From Superficieibacter electus (lineage in GTDB: Bacteria; Pseudomonadota; Gammaproteobacteria; Enterobacterales; Enterobacteriaceae), in contig NZ_PQGD01000017.1 of NCBI RefSeq assembly GCF_002915575.1, positions 1 to 64,000 of the forward strand: a stretch of 64,000 bases of DNA, read 5' to 3'. The notes beneath the pieces are model-generated. The model was not told the DNA's origin. It saw only the letters and a list, made by a program, of their open reading frames with translations, and made no database searches. This document shows, piece after piece, positions 8,540 through 16,134 of this stretch; within the stretch, counting starts at the first letter, position 1, and every line of letters begins with the position of its first letter. The position numbers and the translations under genes were made by a program.

Positions 8540-8924
8540 CATTCACGTTATTCTCAAAAATAGCCCGGGGTCCCTTGGTTCACTGGGCAGTGTGCTGGGC
8601 GAAAACGGAGTGGGGCTTGAAGGCGGTGGTGTATTCACAATGTCTGGGGACGGACATGCACACTTTCTGGTTGAAGATGGCGAAAAAGCCCGCAGGGTAC
8701 TGACTGAGGCCGGTTTTGAAATCTGCAACCTGTGTCGTCCCCTGGTAAGAAAATTATCTCAGGAACGACCGGGTGAGTTGGGAGAAATAGCTGAAACAAT
8801 TGCCCGGAACGGCATTAATATTCTGGTACAGTACAGCGATCACAGCAACCGGCTCATTCTTATTACAGATGATGATATTCGGGCAGCTGAAGTAACCCAA
8901 AAATGGGCAATACCTTCTGAATGA
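8532..8924 (+). CDS. ACT-domain protein (tandem ACT)
   Basis: About 130 residues read as two ACT-like repeats: MYDIHVILKNSPGSLGSLGSVL (about 1-60) and RKLSQERPGELGEIAETIARNGINI (about 70-125). ACT domains usually bind amino acids or other small effectors. No catalytic domain is attached, so it may act as a sensor or allosteric partner. The ATG at 8532 overlaps the ABM stop by 8 nt and is preferred over a start at 8499, which would add 11 non-family residues. The stop overlaps the next gene as ATGA, so the three proteins are translationally coupled. Confidence 0.8.
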   Translation: MYDIHVILKNSPGSLGSLGSVLGENGVGLEGGGVFTMSGDGHAHFLVEDGEKARRVLTEAGFEICNLCRPLVRKLSQERPGELGEIAETIARNGINILVQYSDHSNRLILITDDDIRAAEVTQKWAIPSE

Positions 8925-9631
8925 AGCTCCTTAAAACACAGCGCGACAATGAGCAGGATGATGTTCTTGAAACATCAATGGCCATGGTAGCTTCGGCGCT
9001 GTCTGACCCTTCAAGGGTCAGCATCCTTTGCGCCCTGATGGACGGGCGCGCCTGGACTGCAACCGAACTCAGCGTAGTGGCCGGCATTGCAGCCTCGACA
9101 ACCAGCGGGCATCTGAACCGACTTCTCAGCAACGGTCTGGTCATTTGCCTGACGCAGGGGCGTCATCGGTATTACAGCCTTGCGGGTCATCATATCGCGG
9201 AACTGCTGGAAAACCTGATGGGAGTTTCTATGCATCCTTCTAAAACCCACACTTCAAGTACTCCGGTAAATCTGCGTTACGCACGCACCTGCTATGACCA
9301 TCTGGCAGGCGAGCTTGCAGTCAACATTTATGAGTTTATGCTGCGGGAAAAATGGCTTGCGGCAGATGGCTCGGAACTGACATTAGTCGGCAAAATGCAT
9401 TTTGAAAGAATGGGTATCTTGCTTGACTCACATACACGCCGTAAGCCCTGCTGCCCCTGTCTGGACTGGAGTGAACGACGTTTTCACCTTGGCGGTAATG
9501 CTGGCTCGGCATTGTTTACGTTTTTCCTTCAAAAAGAATGGGTAACACGTACGCCGGGATATCGTGAGGTGAACCTGACAGATTCAGGCAAGGTTGCAAT
9601 GTATCGGCTTTTTGAGCTGAAAATTACCTGA
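8921..9631 (+). CDS. ArsR-type winged-helix regulator with a Cys-rich C-terminal half
   Basis: 236 residues. The first ~100 form an ArsR-like winged helix (ALSDPSRVSILCALMDGRAWTA; AGIAASTTSGHLNRLLSNGLV; GRHRYYSLAGHHIAELLE). The second half is unlike small ArsR proteins and carries RKPCCPCLDWSERRFHLGG (about residues 174-192), a Cys cluster that could bind metal or sense redox state. The start overlaps the ACT gene by ATGA. It probably autoregulates the operon. The inducer is unknown. Confidence 0.82.
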   Translation: MKLLKTQRDNEQDDVLETSMAMVASALSDPSRVSILCALMDGRAWTATELSVVAGIAASTTSGHLNRLLSNGLVICLTQGRHRYYSLAGHHIAELLENLMGVSMHPSKTHTSSTPVNLRYARTCYDHLAGELAVNIYEFMLREKWLAADGSELTLVGKMHFERMGILLDSHTRRKPCCPCLDWSERRFHLGGNAGSALFTFFLQKEWVTRTPGYREVNLTDSGKVAMYRLFELKIT

Positions 9632-9709
9632 TCTTGAGTCCTGTACAGGTTGCTCTGATCAAGAGACTTAAGATGCCCTCGTTTTACATACCCATTTCGC
9701 GTAAGTAAA

Positions 9710-9739
9710 AAGGTCTGCTCCGTGCCAAAAGCAGACCTT
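9710..9739. repeat. Palindromic dispersed repeat copy between convergent genes
   Basis: AAGGTCTGCT (9710-9719) and AGCAGACCTT (9730-9739) are perfect 10-bp arms around CCGTGCCAAA. The loop and right arm (GTGCCAAAAGCAGAC) recur at 21886-21897, with related forms at 16014-16026 and 27604-27618, so this belongs to the dispersed repeat family of this region. It lies between the ArsR stop and the MFS stop (274 bp, no gene) and may act as a bidirectional 3' end. Confidence 0.65.
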
Positions 9740-9905
9740 CCGTCTAACCCAATAACGTTAAATTTTGAGTGCCTGGTCAACTAAAAAATTATAAATAATC
9801 TTAAAGAAGTCATAACGGTTCAAAAGCTGGCTGGATGTCGGTTAAACCCGTGGCGATTCACTAAGGCCCGGGATTACCCGGACCTTGTAGTAAAGTTACA
9901 CCCGA

Positions 9906-11141
9906 TTATGCGACCTTATCTTTCAGTTCAGCCTGCTGATTAAGCTCCTCCGGCGTTTTGAGGAAAGGTGTAAGCACGCCACTGAGGATATATAAACCGG
10001 CATAGATGCCTAGAACACCACCTGCGCCAAGAGATGAATAGAACAATGCTGTAATAGCGGGAGCGATGAAGGCTCCCAGGCCTGCACCAAGGTTCAGTAC
10101 TGACATAGCGGCTCCTTTACTGTCCGGGGCAAGCATCGGAAATAACGCTGACAAAGGAACATAGCCCGCCATGGTCACGCCGCAAAGGCAAAGTACAAAT
10201 GCCATCACATAGAAATTATGACCCAGTACCTGGGGGACCGCCCACACCAGAATGAGAACAGCGGCATAACCAAATCCCCCGACCCACATAATGGTTTTCC
10301 GCCAGCCAAATTTGTCACCAAAGAACCCAAAGAACAGATTGGCAAAAATAGCCACCAGGAATACTGCAGACCACATATGCAGCCACTCTGTTTTACTGTA
10401 GCCATAACTGATCAGGTACAGAGGCAGGAAGGTGGCCAGCCCGTACTGCGCGATACCGTTTACGGATTTCACCACCAGGCCCATCGCGATGACCGGCCGC
10501 TGCAGAATGGTGATCCCTTTCAGTAATTCACCCGCGCTGAATGGGTGAATTTCTGAAGCAGGAACAACATCACGGTTGACCCAGATCCCGAGAACAGACC
10601 CGACCAGGACAAACAGTAAGCCGACCCAGAGCACGTGGATCTCACCCAGCACCGGTAACGCCATCGAAGAGAAGAAGGGCCCAATCACACTCAGCCCTAA
10701 TGAGAACGTAAACCAGAACCAGCCAACTGCAGTCGCCCTGCGCGCAACAGGCGTGCTGTAGTTAATCCATATCAGGAATGAGTAAGCGAACAGAGGATAT
10801 CCAATCCCGCGTAATGCGTAGAAAGGAAGCATCCACGCCATTTCCATGTGTTTAAGGCCAACACTGATAAAACCGATACTGCCAATGATAAAGGTTACCA
10901 GACCGTAAAACATGACTTTACGCGGGCCTAGCGTCTGAACCAGAACGCCAGTAACCCAGGCTGCCAGCGTAACAGTAACATCATACGCGGTGATCAGGTA
11001 GGATGCCTGTGCAACAGACAGCCCCTTCTCTACAAGCCAGATTGAGATCCACGCCTGCTCAACACCATCGCCAATCATAAAGATGGTCAGGCCGATATAT
11101 CCCCATAATAAATTCCTGGGTAAACCTATCTTTTCAAACAT
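9906..11141 (-). CDS. MFS polyol/sugar transporter, RbtT/DalT-like
   Basis: 411-residue major-facilitator protein with about 12 hydrophobic helices. It resembles the pentitol transporters RbtT (ribitol) and DalT (D-arabinitol) of Klebsiella. The family-like opening MFEKIGLPRNLLWGYIGLTIFMIGDGVEQAWIS is recognisable in pieces, and the usual RK-rich loop-2 motif appears as LGPRKVMFYG. A strong GGAGGAAA ribosome-binding site precedes the ATG. It follows the isomerase gene by about 63 nt and is probably co-transcribed with it. With the kinase and RpiR regulator this suggests uptake of a pentitol, pentose or hexulose. The substrate is not determined. Confidence 0.85.
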   Translation of the reverse strand: MFEKIGLPRNLLWGYIGLTIFMIGDGVEQAWISIWLVEKGLSVAQASYLITAYDVTVTLAAWVTGVLVQTLGPRKVMFYGLVTFIIGSIGFISVGLKHMEMAWMLPFYALRGIGYPLFAYSFLIWINYSTPVARRATAVGWFWFTFSLGLSVIGPFFSSMALPVLGEIHVLWVGLLFVLVGSVLGIWVNRDVVPASEIHPFSAGELLKGITILQRPVIAMGLVVKSVNGIAQYGLATFLPLYLISYGYSKTEWLHMWSAVFLVAIFANLFFGFFGDKFGWRKTIMWVGGFGYAAVLILVWAVPQVLGHNFYVMAFVLCLCGVTMAGYVPLSALFPMLAPDSKGAAMSVLNLGAGLGAFIAPAITALFYSSLGAGGVLGIYAGLYILSGVLTPFLKTPEELNQQAELKDKVA

Positions 11142-11204
11142 ATTTTCCTCCAGTGTCAGACACTGACTGGTCGCGGATACGAGGTAAGGTTCGGGTTGTT
11201 TTAA

Positions 11205-12158
11205 TTATTCGGCGATCATTTTCAGTAACATACCCTGTACTTTCAGGGCGTCCTGGCTTTGGATCATTTGCTCAATTTCAGGAATGCTGAGACGGTCAAT
11301 AAAGTCAGACAGTGCTTTGTACATACGGATATTCTGAGCGCACTCCGCGACCGGATCTTCGCGGCTCGGGAAGGTATCGAAATAAATCAGTCCACTAAAA
11401 CCAACGCGTTTCGCGTAGTAGATATATTCCAGAGTCTGGAGGAGATGTACGGAACCCAGCATCAGGCCATCATCGAAATGACCGTAGCCGTCATTAAGAT
11501 GGAAACCGACGAGGCGGTTTTTACGAGCTGACTGGAACAGGGAGAAGGCCGGATTTTCCTTCTTCATTATCATATGGCAGAAATCGAGGGTGATACCCAG
11601 ATTGTCACTGCCAACATCATCAATCAACATCAAGGTTGAGGAAACATCCCCAATAAAGGAGAAAGTACGCGGCTCATAAGGTTTGTATTCAAAGCTGAAC
11701 TGCATATCCCCATGTGCCTGGGTCACGATGCGTAAGGCATCAACGAGCAGCTCATACGCGCGGAAGTAATCTTGCTGGAACGGGTAATCATAGCCGTCAT
11801 ATCCAAACCATAAGGTGACGGTATTGCCCTCGAGAAATTTACACATCTCAGCGGCTTCCAGCGTCGTCTCAATGGCTTTACTGCGCAACGCAGGATTCGG
11901 GTTGGTAAACTCGCCATCAATAAAGTCTTTATTGTAGCGCAGCGCAATACCACCTACCTGCAGACCATTATCAGCAATACATTTTTTAATCAGTTCTTTA
12001 TCCTGGCCAATAAAATGCTCAGGATAGTTAAGTTCGATATGTGTTAATCCTTCCACACTACCCATACGGGTAATGAGATCACACGTATCCATTTTGTTTT
12101 TCGCATCGAATAGTTCAGGTCTTGAACGGAAAGAATTAATTCGGGAGGAAAATTTCAT
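11205..12158 (-). CDS. Sugar phosphate isomerase/epimerase-like TIM-barrel protein
   Basis: About 317 residues of the xylose-isomerase-like AP_endonuc_2 TIM-barrel family (IolE, IolI, tagatose/psicose 3-epimerase relatives). Metal-site residues can be seen in strand ends FSFEYKPYEP, LGITLDFCHM, LVGFHLNDGYGH and IYFDTFPSREDPV, matching the Glu/Asp/His/Glu pattern of divalent-metal isomerases. The ATG at 12158 has AAGGTGA 5 nt upstream. A frame extending to 12296 would add a hydrophobic run with no family match. It is first in a minus-strand operon with the MFS transporter and probably interconverts the imported sugar or its ketose before phosphorylation. Confidence 0.85.
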   Translation of the reverse strand: MKFSSRINSFRSRPELFDAKNKMDTCDLITRMGSVEGLTHIELNYPEHFIGQDKELIKKCIADNGLQVGGIALRYNKDFIDGEFTNPNPALRSKAIETTLEAAEMCKFLEGNTVTLWFGYDGYDYPFQQDYFRAYELLVDALRIVTQAHGDMQFSFEYKPYEPRTFSFIGDVSSTLMLIDDVGSDNLGITLDFCHMIMKKENPAFSLFQSARKNRLVGFHLNDGYGHFDDGLMLGSVHLLQTLEYIYYAKRVGFSGLIYFDTFPSREDPVAECAQNIRMYKALSDFIDRLSIPEIEQMIQSQDALKVQGMLLKMIAE

Positions 12159-12319
12159 TGCAGTCACCTTGTTTTGTATTCCAAGTGTTTTTATAAGATT
12201 GAATTTCATCTCAGTAAATAGAAGCGGGAAAATATTACTGCAAATAAATAAAATTATACCGCTCAGACATAAAAACTTCATTTCCAGTAAAATCATTTAA
12301 AATCAACGCATTAAAATTT

Positions 12320-12382
12320 AATTTTACTGACTGTAAAATTTCATACCAATTAACCAGATGAATATTTTACTGAGAGTAAAAT
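12320..12382. promoter_or_regulatory. Paired inverted-repeat operators in the divergent RpiR/isomerase promoter region
   Basis: Two near-identical sites lie in the 316-bp AT-rich gap. Site 1 is AATTTTAC-TGACT-GTAAAATT (12320-12340) and site 2 is ATTTTAC-TGAGA-GTAAAAT (12364-12382). Arms are perfect and the 5-nt spacer starts TGA in both. Centres are about 43 bp apart, close to four helical turns. An extra half-site GTAAAAT occurs at 12287-12293. The layout fits cooperative binding or looping by the adjacent RpiR regulator. Confidence 0.7.
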
Positions 12383-12474
12383 ACATTAGTAAAGTATTTT
12401 ATAGAATGTGACCCAGATAACATTTCATATCATTTTGTCGTGCTAATTTCGTTTTCACATTTACAGGAGGGGTT

Positions 12475-13356
12475 ATGCACAGCAGGCTGAAGGGTAATGA
12501 AGTATTTTTACTTGCGAGAACGCTGGCTCCTGAACTAGGTAAAAAAGAGAGAGCTATCGCCCGCTTTATAGATGATAACCCTCAGTCCCTGGCACGTATG
12601 TCAATCACAGAAATTGCTAATTATTTGAAGGTTAGCGTATCGAGTATAACCAAAGTCTCCAAAAAACTGGGATTTACCGGGTTTCATGATTTGAAGTTAA
12701 GCGTCTCTAATAACATGAACGCCGTTGAAAACACTGTTGACATTCCGGTTGTTCCCGATTCGGAAAAGTATGTTGAAAGTGTTCTTGAAAGTACTTTTCT
12801 TAATTCTGTTCTTGCCCTGCAAGAATCGTTAAATGTCATTGATTGTGCCGTCATCAAATCGGTTGCATATCTATTCATTAATAAGCCTGAAGAAGCCAGA
12901 ATATTTATTGCTGGCTGTGGCGGTTCAAGTGCAATCTGTGATGATTTCAATCATAAGCTACTAAAAATTGGTATCTTCTCATCAGTATTTAGTGATAGTC
13001 ATAAACAGCTGATGACTGCATCGCTGATGCGGCAAGGTGATATTCTTCTGGCCGTGTCCCACTCCGGACAAACGTCGGATATTATCCAGATGGTAAATAT
13101 GGCAAATGAGAGCGGCGCAGAAACGATTTGTTTAACTAATTATCCGAACAGTCCGCTTAGCCTTATTGCCCGACATTCAATTATTTCGGCAGTAAAAAAT
13201 AACCCGATCACGGGCGAGAATGCTACCACCCGAATAGTACATCTGAATATTCTTGACGCTATTTTTACCATTATTGCCAGTAAAACCAGTGACAAAAGTA
13301 AAAATAGCTTACTCAGCACCAGAAATGCGGTAGCGTCCAAGCGTACCGCCAGTTAA
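12475..13356 (+). CDS. RpiR-family (HTH-SIS) transcriptional regulator
   Basis: 293 residues. The N-terminal HTH_6 domain (about 20-85) has KKERAIARFIDDN, MSITEIANYLKVSVSSITKVSKKLGF and DLKLSVS. The C-terminal SIS sugar-phosphate-binding domain (about 125-260) has IFIAGCGGSSAICDDFNHKLLKIG, LLAVSHSGQTSDIIQMV and AETICLTNYPNSPLS. RpiR proteins sense phosphosugars. A strong AGGAGGGG ribosome-binding site precedes the ATG. It is followed 11 bp later by the PfkB kinase and is divergent from the isomerase/MFS operon. The paired palindromes upstream are its likely operators. Confidence 0.88.
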   Translation: MHSRLKGNEVFLLARTLAPELGKKERAIARFIDDNPQSLARMSITEIANYLKVSVSSITKVSKKLGFTGFHDLKLSVSNNMNAVENTVDIPVVPDSEKYVESVLESTFLNSVLALQESLNVIDCAVIKSVAYLFINKPEEARIFIAGCGGSSAICDDFNHKLLKIGIFSSVFSDSHKQLMTASLMRQGDILLAVSHSGQTSDIIQMVNMANESGAETICLTNYPNSPLSLIARHSIISAVKNNPITGENATTRIVHLNILDAIFTIIASKTSDKSKNSLLSTRNAVASKRTAS

Positions 13357-13367
13357 AGGTTGAAAAG

Positions 13368-14294
13368 ATGAAAAGTGATGTAGTCGTTATTGGTAGTCTG
13401 AACTATGACATTCTAGTCCAGCAGGATCGGCTTCCGGAACTGGGCGAAACATTTACTGGCAATGAGTTAATGCTCATGCCAGGTGGGAAGGGGGCTAATC
13501 AGGCGGTGCAGTGTTCTAGACTTGGACTGAACGTCAGCATGGTTGGGTGTGTCGGAAATGACATTTATGGTAGCGAGCTGATCAACTCTTTACGTGAGAA
13601 TAATGTATCGGTAGAGAATGTAAACAAGCGGGGTACCACCACAGGTATCGGTATCGTCCAGATCCTTGAATCAGGTGACTACTGCAGCACCATTATCAAA
13701 GGCGCTAATTACCTTATCAGTGAAGATGACATCACTGAGTCACTCTTCGAAGGACAGCCACTGGTTATTCTTCAGTCAGAAATTCCGGCCCCCGTTGTTG
13801 AGTATATTATCGGCGTTGCCAGCACCCACCATTGCCGCATTATCCTTAATAACGCCCCGGCACGGGATGTCTCCGCCCACGCCCTGAGTCTGGTGGACTA
13901 CCTGGTTGTTAATGAGACAGAAGCCGCCTTCATGAGCGGTGCCGATGTATCTTCGATTGATGACGCTCATTCTTGTGCAACCGGACTGCATAAACGAGTG
14001 AAGGGACAGGTAATCATTACCCTCGGTGAAAAAGGGGCGGTATTGTCCCAGGAACATGGCACTCGACATTTCCCGGCTGTATTCTGTCCGGATGTTGTTG
14101 ATACCACCGGTGCCGGCGATTCATTTATTGGAGGTATTGCCTACTGCATTGTTAATGGTTTTTCGCTGACGGACGCGATCCCCTTTGCTGCTGAAATTAG
14201 CTCTTGTTCAATACAGAAATATGGCGGGCAAAACTCTTTTCCCATGCTACCGGACGTTTCTCATGCCCTTAAAAACTCCAGCTTGTTAGATTAA
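13368..14294 (+). CDS. PfkB/ribokinase-family sugar kinase
   Basis: 308 residues, the usual ribokinase length. The substrate-binding GGKGANQA motif is at 39-46, and the ATP/anion-hole motif DTTGAGD is at 245-251, with Asp251 as the predicted catalytic base. It resembles RbsK more than fructokinases, but the sugar is uncertain. It is co-transcribed with the RpiR regulator. Together with the divergent transporter and isomerase it completes an uptake, isomerisation and phosphorylation route. An intrinsic terminator follows about 80 bp downstream. Confidence 0.88.
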   Translation: MKSDVVVIGSLNYDILVQQDRLPELGETFTGNELMLMPGGKGANQAVQCSRLGLNVSMVGCVGNDIYGSELINSLRENNVSVENVNKRGTTTGIGIVQILESGDYCSTIIKGANYLISEDDITESLFEGQPLVILQSEIPAPVVEYIIGVASTHHCRIILNNAPARDVSAHALSLVDYLVVNETEAAFMSGADVSSIDDAHSCATGLHKRVKGQVIITLGEKGAVLSQEHGTRHFPAVFCPDVVDTTGAGDSFIGGIAYCIVNGFSLTDAIPFAAEISSCSIQKYGGQNSFPMLPDVSHALKNSSLLD

Positions 14295-14372
14295 GTAAAA
14301 TCTATCCACCGTTATCAATGAAGGGCAATGAAATTGCTCGCCTGATAAAGATTTTTCGAATCAAGAAGCCAT

Positions 14373-14406
14373 GACCACAGAGATATTTTATCCTTGTGGT
14401 CTTTTT
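14373..14406 (+). terminator. Intrinsic terminator after the PfkB kinase
   Basis: GACCACA and TGTGGTC (14373-14379 and 14395-14401) form a 7-bp stem, followed at once by TTTTT. It is in the right place to end the RpiR-kinase transcript. Confidence 0.75.
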
Positions 14407-14520
14407 CATATTAGCGCTCCCTCAGATTGCCTACTCAAAGCGGACACTTTATTTGTAGGAGAGCAGAGTTACCTCTGGCAAGCTTGCTGTATGTATTGCG
14501 GGCATCTGTTTAAACTGGAC

Positions 14521-14550
14521 GATGTCCGCTCATCGCTCACAGCGGACATC
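14521..14550. repeat. Dispersed palindromic repeat copy (10-10-10)
   Basis: GATGTCCGCT (14521-14530) and AGCGGACATC (14541-14550) are perfect 10-bp arms around CATCGCTCAC. The same arm/loop/arm geometry occurs at 9710-9739. A degraded second copy (CTGTCCGCC...GAGCGGGCAT) follows at about 14563-14590. The CGCTCACAGCGG core recurs at 15971, 24568 and 25968. Confidence 0.75.
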
Positions 14551-14666
14551 ATACTTCTAAGGCTGTCCGCCTTGTGACAGGAGCGGGCATTACCTAACAC
14601 ATTAATAACCTTCACAGGTTTACGCGTTCTACACAGTAAACGTCGTAGTTGATGAATTATCATTAT

Positions 14667-15446
14667 TTAAAATATCCAGCTGATAAATCCACCTGAATAC
14701 TTCTTACTAATTTTGACTGCATAGAGATCATGAAGACTTAGAAAGAAATTATTATCTTCTTTGAATATTAACTCCTCATACTCAGCCATTATCAAACTAT
14801 GCTGCGCTGTTATTTTAGATATTTCCTCCATTTCATTGACAATCATGGATTTATTTGCATCGGTAGATAGATCCATAGCAATAAATTTACGCATTAATGG
14901 CATTAGCTGATTAGGGTCTGTATTCTTTGTATTTTCCTTAACTTTTTTTTGTCTTTCTGAATAGATGGCATTAACCGCATTTGTATATTTTTTTGCTAAA
15001 CCCCTAAACTCTGGATATGAACCAGTAACTAATGCAAGCTCTTCATACTTGAGAAATAAATTGGCTTTGTATTTTTTTACCGTTATTTCAAGATCTTCAA
15101 CTCCTTTTTTTAACTCTGTATTTGATTTAATAATAGACATTGGAATGGCTTCATAATACTGGCCTAATTTTGAATCAGGGGTCACTATCATATGTACTAT
15201 TTCATTAGACATGAGCTGATAAGAACCAGATAACTCCCCATACTTTAGAAATAGTTCATTGTGTGAAGATGAACAAGAACTTTGTAATTCCATCATTGGC
15301 CTGAAGTAATCCTTTATAAACTCCTCTTGAAGACCTTGGTCTTTTTTATAGCTCTCTAGAACCCCAGCAAAAAGAAATGACCCTAAAGATATGGAAATTA
15401 CGGCAATTAACAATTGACTAAAAAATGATTGTGCTTCATTACTCAT
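14667..15446 (-). CDS. Unknown membrane-anchored protein with internal repeat
   Basis: 259 residues, not recognised. One N-terminal transmembrane segment (about residues 12-30) is followed by a largely helical, charged soluble region. The motif LFLKYGEL..GSY (65-76) recurs as LFLKYEELALVTGSY (130-144), suggesting an internal duplication or two related helical hairpins. A good ribosome-binding site (AAGGAT) precedes the ATG. The gene is clearly more AT-rich than its neighbours and stands alone between repeat-bearing gaps, which suggests horizontal acquisition. The domain would face the periplasm or cytoplasm depending on topology. No functional call is justified. Confidence 0.75.
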   Translation of the reverse strand: MSNEAQSFFSQLLIAVISISLGSFLFAGVLESYKKDQGLQEEFIKDYFRPMMELQSSCSSSHNELFLKYGELSGSYQLMSNEIVHMIVTPDSKLGQYYEAIPMSIIKSNTELKKGVEDLEITVKKYKANLFLKYEELALVTGSYPEFRGLAKKYTNAVNAIYSERQKKVKENTKNTDPNQLMPLMRKFIAMDLSTDANKSMIVNEMEEISKITAQHSLIMAEYEELIFKEDNNFFLSLHDLYAVKISKKYSGGFISWIF

Positions 15447-15924
15447 GAATTATCCTTAAAACATAACACGGAAATAAGTGGTCCCTAACAGGGGGGAATC
15501 GACAGGTCGGAAACAAACTTAACTGATGGGTTAGCTATAGTCCAGAACCTTGTTTAAACACTTAGAGTGACTGTATGCATCCCAGAAAGTTGTGCCAGTA
15601 ACATTTGAAGCCCTTATAATTTATTTAAATCGAAGTCAGTTACTCACTCAATGCTGCCTGTAAACGTGGTCAAGTCCCCTTATCATCGCTCATAGGTACA
15701 AAAAATCGCCTTAACGTACAATAATTTTCTTTATCCAAACTGACCTCTTCAAAGACGTCATTGAAATGAAGCTTTAAAACCAGCGATAAAGCGTGAGCTC
15801 GCCAGCTATCTGACCGGATAATTTGCCATGAGCTTATGTCGGGTATGCAGGACGGAGTATTTTTATCAGCCGGGCACACGTCGTGCTTAACCGGTGATCA
15901 GAATGTGTGACCTTAACCTTACTT

Positions 15925-15993
15925 ACTCCCCGGTGATTCACGCAGAAGGTTGTTACCAATGTCCGCAGATCGCTCACAGCGGACCTTCAGCTC
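15925..15993. repeat. 69-bp dispersed repeat, copy A
   Basis: This stretch aligns without gaps to 24522-24590 with about eight mismatches in 69 positions. It includes the shared core GTCCGCAGATCGCTCACA followed by GCGGACCTTCAG. Within it GTCCGC and GCGGAC form short arms. It lies in a 688-bp gap (15447-16134) between the unknown protein and the phospholipase operon. That gap has no convincing gene; a 69-codon frame on the minus strand (15670-15879) has a GTG start and no ribosome-binding site. Confidence 0.75.
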
Positions 15994-16007
15994 AAATAAC
16001 TTGCCTG

Positions 16008-16028
16008 GTTCGTGGCGGAAGCAGACAT
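16008..16028. repeat. Partial dispersed repeat copy
   Basis: GGTTCGTGGCGGAAGCAGAC with following ATT matches the half-element seen at 21886-21900 (GTGCCAAAAGCAGACATT) and 27602-27620 (TTCGTGCCGGAAGCAGACTT). It is a second, truncated member of the family about 15 bp after copy A. Confidence 0.55.
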
Positions 16029-16073
16029 TGCCCTCTTTGATAACGTGATTCAAATCCTCTGTGTTCCGTTATG

Positions 16074-16116
16074 TTCAGGTAAGACGGGCTGTGTAATCAC
16101 AGAGTACTCGCCTGAA
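16074..16116 (-). terminator. Stem-loop after the phospholipase D gene
   Basis: Nested inverted repeats TTCAGG/CCTGAA (16074-16079 and 16111-16116) and CTGTG-TAAT-CACAG (16089-16102) lie just past the stop of the last gene in the minus-strand TonB/PLD operon. There is no clear U-run, so this is a possible 3' end structure and not a certain terminator. Confidence 0.4.
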
Positions 16117-16134
16117 TCATCAGCTACGTTTCTA

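Noticed and set aside
14371-14577. 68-codon plus-strand frame after the PfkB kinase
   Set aside because: It starts inside the terminator, covers a palindromic repeat copy, has no ribosome-binding site, and has no recognisable sequence.
15670-15879. 69-codon minus-strand frame in the 688-bp gap
   Set aside because: GTG start with no ribosome-binding site and no known similarity; the gap is full of repeat elements.
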